DNA from: Pseudomonas fluvialis
GTDB taxonomy: Bacteria; Pseudomonadota; Gammaproteobacteria; Pseudomonadales; Pseudomonadaceae
Assembly: GCF_002234375.1 (NCBI RefSeq)
Contig: NZ_NMQV01000011.1
Coordinates: 1-64,000, forward strand
Length of the DNA: 64,000 bases
Direction: 5' to 3'
This document shows, piece by piece, positions 45,801 through 52,504 of this stretch. Made by a program: the position numbers and the translations under genes. Within the stretch, counting starts at the first letter, position 1, and the number at the start of each line of letters is the position of its first letter. A model generated the notes under the pieces. It made no database searches, was not told the DNA's origin, and was given only the letters and a program-made list of their open reading frames with translations.

Positions 45801-48071
45801 CAGCTCCTCGCGCTTGGCCAGGATGTCGCCGAGGAACTGTTCCTGGTCACCGAACTGGCTCTCCAGCTCCTCCAGCTGCACCAGCAGACGGGCCAGCTGC
45901 TCGTCGCAACGCTCCGGGTCCTGCGCCTGCCCCAAGGCATTGGTGATGCCCTGGCTGAACAGTTTGAACTGCGCACCGAACTGCGCCACGCTCTCCGCCG
46001 AGCCCAGCCCCTTGCGCCGCTGTTCGGCACGCGCCCTGGCCTGGTTGAGGCGGGCATAGATCTCGGAGATGGATTCGACGATGCGTGTACGCTGGGTAGC
46101 GTCGTCGATCTTCAGCGAGGCCATCAGCGCGGACAGCATGTCCAGGTCGGCGGCCATGGTCTGCAGGGCCGCTAACGGCTCGGCCAGCTGCACCACGCTG
46201 GCGGCCTTCTGCGCCTGCTCGTCAAGGCTATGCAGGCGGCTGACAAACGGCTGCAGGGCGGCATCGCCGGCGAGGAAGGTCGCGGTGGCCGCCGATACCC
46301 GCTCCTGGGCGGCGAGCAACTCGGCCTCCATCACGTCGAGGCGTGCCAGGTCGATGTAGCGGTACTCGCGGATGGTCAGGAGCAGACCGCGCTGGGTGGT
46401 GATGCCATTGAGCGCGTCGACAAAGCTCTGCGCCTGCTCCCAGCTATCCGGCAGCAGGCTATCGAGCAGGGCCTTGTGGCGGCTCTCGGCGTCCTGCATG
46501 GCCTTGGCCGATTGCTGGCGGATGCTCTCGACCTTCTCATACTCGTCGAGCACCAGTTCGGCGGTGGCGGTGATCTCACGCAACAGGGGCGCCAGCCCGG
46601 TCAGTTGTGCATGGCTCAGCCAGTGATAGGCATCGAACAAGCGGCGGGTCTGCTGGCAAAGCGCCGCGTAGCGCTGCAGGGAAACCGCCGGGCTATCGAT
46701 CTCGCGGCTCAGCGCGTAGAGGTCGGAGATGCCGCGCACCAGCTCGGCGTTGCCGATCTTGCCCAGCAGGCCGCTGCGTGCCGGCTGGCGTGCGGCATAT
46801 TCGGCGGTACAGAACGGCGTTTGCCAGACCTGCATGGGATGGATGCGCGTCGGCTCGTTTTCCGCAGCGAAGATCACCATGCGGCCATCCTCCAGGCGCG
46901 CATAGCCGTGGCCGAACAGCGGGTTCTGCAACTGGCGGGTGATCAGGTTGTAGCAGAGCAATACCGCCCGGCCTTCCTCCGGGTGATAGAAGATGTACAG
47001 CACATCCTCGCCATTGGGCGAGCGTACCGCGCGCTTGAAGCGCATGCCGGCCATCGACTGCTCGAAGGTCTTGTGCTCGCCACTCTGCAGGTAATAGCCA
47101 CCGGGGAAGATGATGCCGTGGTCTTCCGGCAGCTGGACGCAGGCCAGGCCGATGGCGTCGATACGCTCGACCGTACCGTTCAGGCTGTTGAACACCAGAT
47201 AGCGCCAGTGCTCTTCGCGATACGGGAGGATCTTCAGGAGGATCAGCCCGCCCACGCGGGCATATTCGACCTGCGCATCATCCAGCGACTGGGTCTTGTC
47301 CTGTACCGGCTCGCGGTAGATGCCCAAGCCGTCATTGGTGTTGTTCTCGATCTTGACGGTCAGGTCACCGCCGATGGTTTCGACAAACAGGGTATCGAGG
47401 ATATTCAGGTGCGGGTGGCGGCCGTTGACCACGCTGTCGCGCGTGCACTTCTGCCACTCGAAGTCAAAGGGGGCGGGCAAGGCGATGTCACGCTCGCCAC
47501 GATTGTCGATGTAGCGGATGTCCTGCCCGTCGACCGAGATCGACCAGCGGAACACGCGCAGATCACTGACCCGCTCGCCGATCTGGAAGCTCGCCAGCAG
47601 CTTGCCGTCACGCACCACCAACTGCAGCAGGCGGGTGTTCTTGTAGTAGCTGTACAGCTCGTTGAAGTCGGCAACGAAGCTGGCCTGAGCCAGGAAGCTG
47701 CCCGCCAGCGGCACGGCTTCGGCCTCGTAGCCTTCCTCCTGCTCGACCAGGCGATACAGGGAGAACACGTCCTCGACACGGGTTTCCTTCTTCAGGCCGA
47801 GGAACACGTTGTAGCCGAACAGCAGGCAATCGCCGACCTGCACGATGTCACGGGCAATGCAGTTGTTTTCGGTACGGATCCGCAGCCGTGCGCTGACCGC
47901 CATCTGGCTGCTGCCGAACGTCTCCAGGCGCTGCTGGTTGAGCTGCTCGCTGATCTGCTGCAGACGCTGGCCCTGCTCGTGCAGGCGCTTGTGCAACACC
48001 TCGTAGGCGCCACCGGCGGCGACCGCCTTGTCCACTAGGTCCTGGGTTTGCGGTGCTTGAGCGTCCGACAT
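42855..48071 (-). CDS. Giant AAA+ ATPase of the 'DNA repair ATPase' type
   Basis: This about 1738-residue protein has a beta-rich N-terminal region (about 40-430, with GLKKETRVEDVFSLYRLVE), a long Glu/Gln/Leu-rich coiled-coil middle (about 430-870), further helical domains, and an AAA+ module: Walker A SPPGYGKTT (about 1294-1302), Walker B VMLYVDDIQ (about 1357-1365), sensor region IMSGNPYTESGE (about 1402) and an arginine-bearing lid. It is the family often annotated as 'DNA repair ATPase' (DUF3686-like), but I know of no evidence for repair. ATG 48071 (MSDAQAPQ) is preferred because AGGA lies about eight bases upstream; ATG 48080 is alternative. It follows the flotillin gene by 95 bp. Confidence 0.82.
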   Translation of the reverse strand: MSDAQAPQTQDLVDKAVAAGGAYEVLHKRLHEQGQRLQQISEQLNQQRLETFGSSQMAVSARLRIRTENNCIARDIVQVGDCLLFGYNVFLGLKKETRVEDVFSLYRLVEQEEGYEAEAVPLAGSFLAQASFVADFNELYSYYKNTRLLQLVVRDGKLLASFQIGERVSDLRVFRWSISVDGQDIRYIDNRGERDIALPAPFDFEWQKCTRDSVVNGRHPHLNILDTLFVETIGGDLTVKIENNTNDGLGIYREPVQDKTQSLDDAQVEYARVGGLILLKILPYREEHWRYLVFNSLNGTVERIDAIGLACVQLPEDHGIIFPGGYYLQSGEHKTFEQSMAGMRFKRAVRSPNGEDVLYIFYHPEEGRAVLLCYNLITRQLQNPLFGHGYARLEDGRMVIFAAENEPTRIHPMQVWQTPFCTAEYAARQPARSGLLGKIGNAELVRGISDLYALSREIDSPAVSLQRYAALCQQTRRLFDAYHWLSHAQLTGLAPLLREITATAELVLDEYEKVESIRQQSAKAMQDAESRHKALLDSLLPDSWEQAQSFVDALNGITTQRGLLLTIREYRYIDLARLDVMEAELLAAQERVSAATATFLAGDAALQPFVSRLHSLDEQAQKAASVVQLAEPLAALQTMAADLDMLSALMASLKIDDATQRTRIVESISEIYARLNQARARAEQRRKGLGSAESVAQFGAQFKLFSQGITNALGQAQDPERCDEQLARLLVQLEELESQFGDQEQFLGDILAKREELLETFEAHKQALLDERQRKAQGVLEAARRILDSLARRTARFTRAEELNAFFAADPLILKLREMIERLRALQDSVKADDIEARLKGARDQAVRALRDKSELFEEGGNVIKLGPRHRFSVNSQELDLTLLPRGEQLYLHLTGTDFLEPLANAELEALKPFWQVALESESAQLYRGEYLAGEVLAAADEGREGLDLERLKSLLAQPDELARLVRDFAAPRYKEGYEKGIHDHDAAAILIQLLPLRDSAGLLRYGATARALACLLWAVQRDNPALAQWPERARSGRHMQQLFGHREALQQLQEEIAQALRAFLAEQPVGLDVALVGEAAEYLVQVLAAERAEFVFSKYARQLLDGLRLRLQAARLWDDYQQALAHLDGRPAAQWALLDNWLRGLCAQDEFAALSGYVAEAVALSLLGEALPGRVSEVDLRFSVAQLMGEHPRIVERQLVLAVDDLFARLRQHRTQFLPGLQRYQALRQAVIAEQRTALRLSEFKPRPLSSFVRNKLINDVYLGFIGDNLAKQMGTVGEGKRSDLMGLLMLISPPGYGKTTLMEYVAHRLGLIFMKINGPALGHEVRSVDPAQAPDATSRQELEKLNLALEMGNNVMLYVDDIQHTHPEFLQKFISLCDGTRRIEGVWKGQTKTYDMRGKKFCVIMSGNPYTESGELFKIPDMLANRADIYNLGDTLGGMQEAFALSYIENSLTSNPVLAPLATRDMADLYRFVAKAEGKPFSSNELSHSYSGAEINEIVSTLQRLMQVRDVVGRVNQQYIVSAAQADQYRSEPPFKLQGSYRNMNKMAEKVSAVMNDAELLQLIADHYQGEAQLLTSGAEENLLKLAELRGNMTAEQAERWTQIKRDFLRNKAMGGSDSDVGARLVAQLNDLVESVRGLGRPAGREEALPALLQAVEQWQQTPPQLAVHVQVPPQQGVQAVLESLADSLQNSLLPLVRAMDKKIDIDLGTHNRMQQISGQLRELAEQLGAGQGSAG

Positions 48072-48102
48072 ACTGGTCATCCTGAATCTGCGGCGTCAGG
48101 CC

Positions 48103-48120
48103 CCCGCCCCTCCGGGCGGG
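48103..48120 (-). repeat. GC hairpin 1 in flotillin-ATPase gap
   Basis: CCCGCCC and GGGCGGG form a perfect 7-bp stem with a CTCC/GGAG loop, 32 bases before the ATPase ATG. It may tune expression of the ATPase by folding near its ribosome site. Confidence 0.6.
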
Positions 48121-48137
48121 AACTGGAAAGAGTGGCC

Positions 48138-48159
48138 GGACGGGCCGCACGGCCCGCCC
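48138..48159 (-). repeat. GC hairpin 2 in flotillin-ATPase gap
   Basis: CGGGCC and GGCCCG form the core 6-bp stem with a GCAC loop, extended by two more pairs across one mismatch. It begins eight bases after the flotillin stop. No T tract follows. Confidence 0.6.
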
Positions 48160-48166
48160 GAGCAGG

Positions 48167-50230
48167 TCAGGCCCCGGCGGCCGGAGCGGCACCGTCGAGC
48201 GGGCGCTCGGCAAGCACCGCGCTGCTGGGTGCCTTGCCGGCCAGCAGGCGGGCCAGCACGTCCTGGACGACCGGGCTCTTGCCAACCACGCCTTCGATGG
48301 CCTTGCCTACCGACAACGACTTGGCGAAAGAGTTGAAGAAGTCGCCCTCGCCACCAACGATCTCGATCTTCGCCTTGGCCAGCGCGGTGGCCAGCACCTC
48401 GGCCTGGTCCTTGGCAATGTCCTTGTTGGCGGCAATCGCGGCCATGGCCTCCTCGAAGTTCTTCTCCAGCTGCATGCGGAACTCCTCGTGCTGCCGCGCG
48501 CTGTCGCTGAGCGCATCCAGGGCACCGAACTTCTTGCCCAGGCCCTCGGCCTCGGCATTCAGGCGCTGCAGGAGGATATCCGCCTCGGCCGTACCCAGAT
48601 CCTTGGTCGCCTGGGCCTTGGCGGTGCCCAGCTGCTGCTCGCCCCGCGCCTGGGCGCCGAGTTTCTCTTCCAGCACCTTGGCTTCGGCCAGGCCATCCTT
48701 TTCCTTGGCAGCCGCCTGGGCTTCCAGGACACGCGCTTCGGCCAGGCCCTTCTCCTGCTCACCCTTGGCCTCGGCAATCATTTGCTCGGCCTTGACGCGT
48801 GCTTCGGCCAGGCCCTCCTTCTCGCGCGCCGCGGCGGTGACTTCCAACACCCGCGCATCGGCCAGGCCCGGCGCGGCACGCTCGGCCTCGATACCTTCGG
48901 CCAGGCGTTTCTTGGCCTCAGCCTGCTTGGCCGCGGCTTCCAGCTCAGCCTGGGCCAGGTTGTTGATTTCCACGGCCTTGTGCTTGGAGCGGGTTTCGTC
49001 GGCTTCGGCCTGCTTGACCTGGCGCACCAGCTCCTGCTCGGCTTCGGCCTGGGCCTGCAGCACGGTTACCTGCTTGAGGCGCTCCGCTTCGGAGACTTCG
49101 CGCACCTCCTTGATGCGTTCCTCTTCCTGGGCCACGGTCTTCTCTACCGCCACCCGCTCGCGAACCACTGCGGCAATGTTCTTGCGCTCTTCTTCCAGCG
49201 CCTTTTCCTTTTCGATGCGCTGCAGTTCGACCTCGCGCTCGCGGGCGACGATTTCCAGGTCCTTGGCACGCGTCACCTTCTCCACCTCGATGACCACGGC
49301 GCGCTGGCGGTTCTGCTGGGCCACTTCCACCTCGCGCTGATGGTTCTCGGCGCGGATATCCAGCTCCTGCTGAGTCTGGATGCGTGCCTGTTCCGCCTTC
49401 AGGCGCTCTTCCTCACGCACCTTCAGGGTTTCCGCTTCCTCGCGGGCACGGATGGTTTCGATCTCACGCTTCTGCCGCGCCTCGGCATCGGCCTGCTGGC
49501 GTTCCAGGGCCAGGGTCGCCTCGCGGGTCTCGACGTTTTTCTTTTTGATCGCCAGCTCTTCGTTGCGCTCCAGCTCGTTGGTGATGACGTTCTGCGCGGC
49601 AGTCAGCTGGGTGATCTTGCGGATACCTTCGGCATCGAGGATGTTGGTCGGGTCCAGCGACATCTTCGGCGTCTGTTCCAGGTAGTCGATGGCCACGTCT
49701 TCCAGCACATAGCCGTTGAGGTCGTTGCCGATCACCTCGACGATACGATCGCGGAAGCTCTGCCGCTCTTCGAACAGCTGCACAAAGTCGAATTGCTTGC
49801 CGACGGTTTTCAGTGCCTCGGAGAACTTGGCATTGAACAGCTCATTGACCGCTGCCCGGTCGGAAGCGCGATCCACACCAATCGCCTTGGCCACCTTGAG
49901 CACGTCTTCCTGGGTCTCGTTGACCCGCAGGTAGAACGCCACGGTGATATCGGCACGCAGGTTGTCGCGGCAAATCAGTCCGTCCTTGCCGCGGCGGTCG
50001 ACTTCCAGGGTAATCAGGGAGATCTTCATGAACTCCTTGAGATAGATCACCGGATAGACCAGCGCACCGGTGAAGTGCACCTTGGGCGTGGCAGACATGT
50101 CGTTGACGATCAGCGCCGTGCCCTGCGGAACCTTGATATAGAAGGCCTTGAACAACACGAAGAAGCCGAAGATCAGCAGGAAGAACAGCCCCACTCCAGT
50201 CAGGAAGGGCATCAGCAGCTCATAGCTCAT
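48167..50230 (-). CDS. Flotillin family protein (YqiK-like)
   Basis: This 687-residue protein has an N-terminal membrane hairpin (about 1-30, LLMPFLTGVGLFFLLIFGFFVLF), a PHB/SPFH domain (about 40-200) and a very long Ala/Glu/Lys-rich coiled coil. Within the coil residues about 455-534 are two tandem 40-residue copies that begin GLADARVLE and GLAEARVLE. Flotillins form oligomeric membrane scaffolds. Together with the next gene upstream it matches E. coli YqiJ-YqiK. ATG 50230 follows AAAGGAG; an ATT nine bases upstream is not used. Confidence 0.9.
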   Translation of the reverse strand: MSYELLMPFLTGVGLFFLLIFGFFVLFKAFYIKVPQGTALIVNDMSATPKVHFTGALVYPVIYLKEFMKISLITLEVDRRGKDGLICRDNLRADITVAFYLRVNETQEDVLKVAKAIGVDRASDRAAVNELFNAKFSEALKTVGKQFDFVQLFEERQSFRDRIVEVIGNDLNGYVLEDVAIDYLEQTPKMSLDPTNILDAEGIRKITQLTAAQNVITNELERNEELAIKKKNVETREATLALERQQADAEARQKREIETIRAREEAETLKVREEERLKAEQARIQTQQELDIRAENHQREVEVAQQNRQRAVVIEVEKVTRAKDLEIVAREREVELQRIEKEKALEEERKNIAAVVRERVAVEKTVAQEEERIKEVREVSEAERLKQVTVLQAQAEAEQELVRQVKQAEADETRSKHKAVEINNLAQAELEAAAKQAEAKKRLAEGIEAERAAPGLADARVLEVTAAAREKEGLAEARVKAEQMIAEAKGEQEKGLAEARVLEAQAAAKEKDGLAEAKVLEEKLGAQARGEQQLGTAKAQATKDLGTAEADILLQRLNAEAEGLGKKFGALDALSDSARQHEEFRMQLEKNFEEAMAAIAANKDIAKDQAEVLATALAKAKIEIVGGEGDFFNSFAKSLSVGKAIEGVVGKSPVVQDVLARLLAGKAPSSAVLAERPLDGAAPAAGA
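48629..48868 (-). repeat. Tandem 40-residue repeat inside the flotillin
   Basis: Two consecutive 120-bp blocks encode nearly identical 40-residue coils (first opens GLADARVLEVTAAAREKEGL, second GLAEARVLEAQAAAKEKDGL), each closing with A-x-A-(K/R)-G-E-Q. Copy number could vary between strains. Confidence 0.85.
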
Positions 50231-50269
50231 TACAATCAATCTCCTTTGACACTATGCGTGAGTCAGGGC

Positions 50270-50908
50270 TCAGCGTCCCTGGAACTCGTCCTCGGTAATG
50301 ACCCGGTAGGCGTGCTCGCCCTCCAGATACTCCAGCAACACCACACGGTCGCCCCGTTTGAAGCCGCGCGCTTCGTCAGCCCGCACTCGCAGGATCAGGC
50401 CGGCGCCACCATCTTCCAGCACGGCCTCACCATGCTGCAGAGTGACTCGCCCGCTACGCACTACGGCGATTTGCCCCAGCACCGATTTACTGGTGGTGGC
50501 TTGCAGCTTGAGGAACAGCGGACGTAGCGGGCGACACAGCAGCGCACTGGGCGGCACCGCCAGGGCCAGGGCAGCCAGCGCCACCAGCAAGCCCAACGGA
50601 TAGCGCAGCACGCCCAGCGGCAGATGGCTGAGCAGCAACAGTTCGACGAAATAGCTCGCCAGCCAGGCGAAGAAGAACAGCAGGCTGAGCACCAGGGTCA
50701 CCGGTACGCCATTCAGCCCGAGGCGCAGCAACAGCCCGGCCAGCCCTTCCGGCTGCACGGAGTCCAGTGCGGAATCCGCCTCGATATCCAGCAGATCGAC
50801 TTCCAGAATGCCCAGCGCGGCCACACACCAATAGAGCATGGCCAGACACATCAGAAAGCTGAACAGCACCGTTGGAAACGACAGTGCGGTCTGCACAAAA
50901 ACGTCCAT
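50270..50908 (-). CDS. YqiJ-like OB-fold membrane protein
   Basis: This 212-residue protein has three hydrophobic segments (about 8-27, 60-85 and 90-115) and a C-terminal OB-fold/NfeD-like beta domain (about 140-212, LGQIAVVRSGRVTLQHGEAVL). It is the YqiJ-type partner that normally accompanies the flotillin YqiK. ATG 50908 follows GGGAGAG; an eight-residue longer start is rejected. The pair is thought by family to work at the membrane in scaffold assembly. Confidence 0.85.
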   Translation of the reverse strand: MDVFVQTALSFPTVLFSFLMCLAMLYWCVAALGILEVDLLDIEADSALDSVQPEGLAGLLLRLGLNGVPVTLVLSLLFFFAWLASYFVELLLLSHLPLGVLRYPLGLLVALAALALAVPPSALLCRPLRPLFLKLQATTSKSVLGQIAVVRSGRVTLQHGEAVLEDGGAGLILRVRADEARGFKRGDRVVLLEYLEGEHAYRVITEDEFQGR

Positions 50909-50932
50909 GACTCTCCCTTTCCCTGACGGCAA

Positions 50933-50954
50933 CGGCGGGCCAAGCAGCCCGCCG
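50933..50954 (-). repeat. GC hairpin in PspA-YqiJ gap
   Basis: CGGCGGGC and GCCCGCCG form a perfect 8-bp stem with a CAAGCA loop between the two genes. Without a T tract, it may act as an attenuator or a mRNA stability element. Confidence 0.65.
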
Positions 50955-50971
50955 GCAACTAACGCGTGAAC

Positions 50972-51667
50972 TCAGTCGCCCTGGCGTCCCTTGAGGCGCG
51001 CCAGAACGGCCTCGGCACTGCTCGACTCGGCGAGAATCCCGGCTTCACGCAGCTTGGCCTGCAGGCTGTCGTCCGGGGCACTGCCAGCGGCCAGCTCATC
51101 GGCGGCCTGCATGCGCGCCGCCCGCTCGGCCTGCTGCTGTTTGATTCGCTCCAGCGACTCTACCGCCGTGTGCAGCTTGGCCTGCGAACCACCATAGCGC
51201 TGGGCTACCGCCAACTGGGCCTTCTGCACGCTTTCGGTAGCCTTGACCATGTCCACCTGCTGCTTGAGGCGCTTGATGTTTGCCTCGGCCTGGCCGACCG
51301 CACGGCGCAGTTGCTCGACACTCGCCGCATAGGCCTGGTTGTGCTCCTGCTCGGCCGCCTGCTCGCTCTCCAGCTGGGCAATCTTCTCTGCCACTTCGTG
51401 AGCCAGCGACTGGTTACCGGCCTGCAGTGCCTTCAGCGCATAGTTTTCGTACTCGGCCACCTGCGCCGCTACCTTGGCCACCCGCTCAGCCGCCAGCTTC
51501 TGCTTGGCCATGATCTCGGCCAGCGCTTCACGTGAACGGCGCAGCTCCAGGTCGGCATCACGGATTTCCTGATCGAGGATTCGCAAGGCCTGGCTATCCA
51601 CCACCGCCTCACCCATTTCGTTGGCACCACCACGCAGCGCCGTCAGCAGTTTGCTCCAGACGTTCAT
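50972..51667 (-). CDS. PspA/IM30 family protein (YjfJ-like)
   Basis: This 231-residue protein is a continuous coiled coil with the PspA N terminus (MNVWSKLLTALRGGANEMGEAVVDSQALRILDQEIRDAD across positions 1-39), where the first 20 residues form the amphipathic membrane-binding helix. It is of the YjfJ type, not the canonical PspA of a pspF-pspABC locus; neither PspB, PspC nor PspF is nearby. The ATG follows CAAGGAGAG. By family, it binds stressed membranes and builds ESCRT-III-like polymers. It starts 19 bases after the DUF2170 stop. Confidence 0.92.
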   Translation of the reverse strand: MNVWSKLLTALRGGANEMGEAVVDSQALRILDQEIRDADLELRRSREALAEIMAKQKLAAERVAKVAAQVAEYENYALKALQAGNQSLAHEVAEKIAQLESEQAAEQEHNQAYAASVEQLRRAVGQAEANIKRLKQQVDMVKATESVQKAQLAVAQRYGGSQAKLHTAVESLERIKQQQAERAARMQAADELAAGSAPDDSLQAKLREAGILAESSSAEAVLARLKGRQGD

Positions 51668-51686
51668 CGCATCTCTCCTTGCAGGC

Positions 51687-52301
51687 TCAGGCCTTGAGGA
51701 AGCCTTCGTAGGCTTCAGTGGCTTTGATCACGTTGTCGGCCAGCAGCTCGATCTCCAGGAGGATATCGGCCAGCCCCGAGGAAGCGCTCAACGCGCCGAA
51801 CATGGTGTAGCCCTCACGCCCATCAGCCAGCTTCTCCAGGCCGATCGACGACAACGGGAAGAGCTTGTGGGTGCGCAGCACTTCCTCGTTGAAGGCCACC
51901 AGGTCGCGCACATCGTCAGCTGGCCAGAGCAACGCCTCGACGATGATCTGCTCGCCATACACGGCGACGAACAGCGGCAGATCGCCGTATTCGCGCATGC
52001 ACAGATGCAAACTGGCATCCGCACCCTGAATCAGCTCGACCGTTGCCTGGCCAGAGACAAACAGCGGCGCCGCCAGTAATGCATCGTGCAATGCCTGGGC
52101 AGTCCATACCTGGGGTCTTTGCATACCTTCCTCCTTTTCCATAGAAGCCAGCATCGCGCGAGGCTGGCGCAACCTACGCTCGAACGCCAGCAACTGCGGG
52201 GCGTGCTCGGGCAGTATCCACACCTCCTTCTTGACCAGCCCCTGCTCACGCAGGCGCTGGCGATACAGACGCTGATAATGTGCTGACGATTTGCTTTCCA
52301 T
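51687..52301 (-). CDS. DUF2170 (YjfI-like) protein
   Basis: This 204-residue protein matches the DUF2170/YjfI family: a basic N-terminal region (MESKSSAHYQRLYRQRLREQ) of the short antitoxin-like kind, then the DUF2170 body with YTMFGALSASSGL near residue 160. In E. coli yjfI lies directly before yjfJ (PspA), as here. It leads the cluster. The ATG at 52301 has no clear Shine-Dalgarno sequence, but no better start exists. The basic N terminus may contact nucleic acid; this is inference. Confidence 0.82.
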   Translation of the reverse strand: MESKSSAHYQRLYRQRLREQGLVKKEVWILPEHAPQLLAFERRLRQPRAMLASMEKEEGMQRPQVWTAQALHDALLAAPLFVSGQATVELIQGADASLHLCMREYGDLPLFVAVYGEQIIVEALLWPADDVRDLVAFNEEVLRTHKLFPLSSIGLEKLADGREGYTMFGALSASSGLADILLEIELLADNVIKATEAYEGFLKA

Positions 52302-52317
52302 GGCGGCAGCCTAACCA

Positions 52318-52351
52318 CTTACATGTAATGAATCAATCCATCACATGTAAG
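52318..52351. promoter_or_regulatory. Inverted repeat upstream of the cluster
   Basis: Two 13-base arms (CTTACATGTAATG and CATCACATGTAAG) match at 12 of 13 positions around an 8-base spacer. The symmetry starts 17 bases upstream of the DUF2170 ATG, so it probably lies at the transcription start or within the 5' leader. It also could bound the promoter of the divergent CoA-transferase gene. An operator is the likeliest reading; a stem-loop followed by T5 on the plus strand is another. Confidence 0.6.
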
Positions 52352-52504
52352 TTTTTCTGAAGAACCATCCGGGGCGGCCATTAAACCCCAGAAGGCCCCA
52401 CCCCAGCGCCAACTAGGTCGCAAGCAGAAAACCCGGCCAGCACTTCGCATCGCCAGCCCGATGGCTTAGGCTTGCCGCCATCCATGCCTCCCGGAACCCT
52501 TGCC

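Noticed and set aside
46230..48038. 602-residue plus-strand frame opposite the giant ATPase
   Set aside because: Antisense shadow of the long ATPase gene; composition and lack of motifs match other shadows.
48488..50527. Long open frame (679 residues) on the plus strand opposite the flotillin gene
   Set aside because: It is the antisense shadow of an Ala/Glu-rich coding strand in high-GC DNA. No family features or ribosome site are seen.
50972..51667. Canonical phage-shock operon (pspF-pspABC)
   Set aside because: Neither PspB, PspC nor a PspF-type activator is present, and gene order fits the YjfI-YjfJ type instead.
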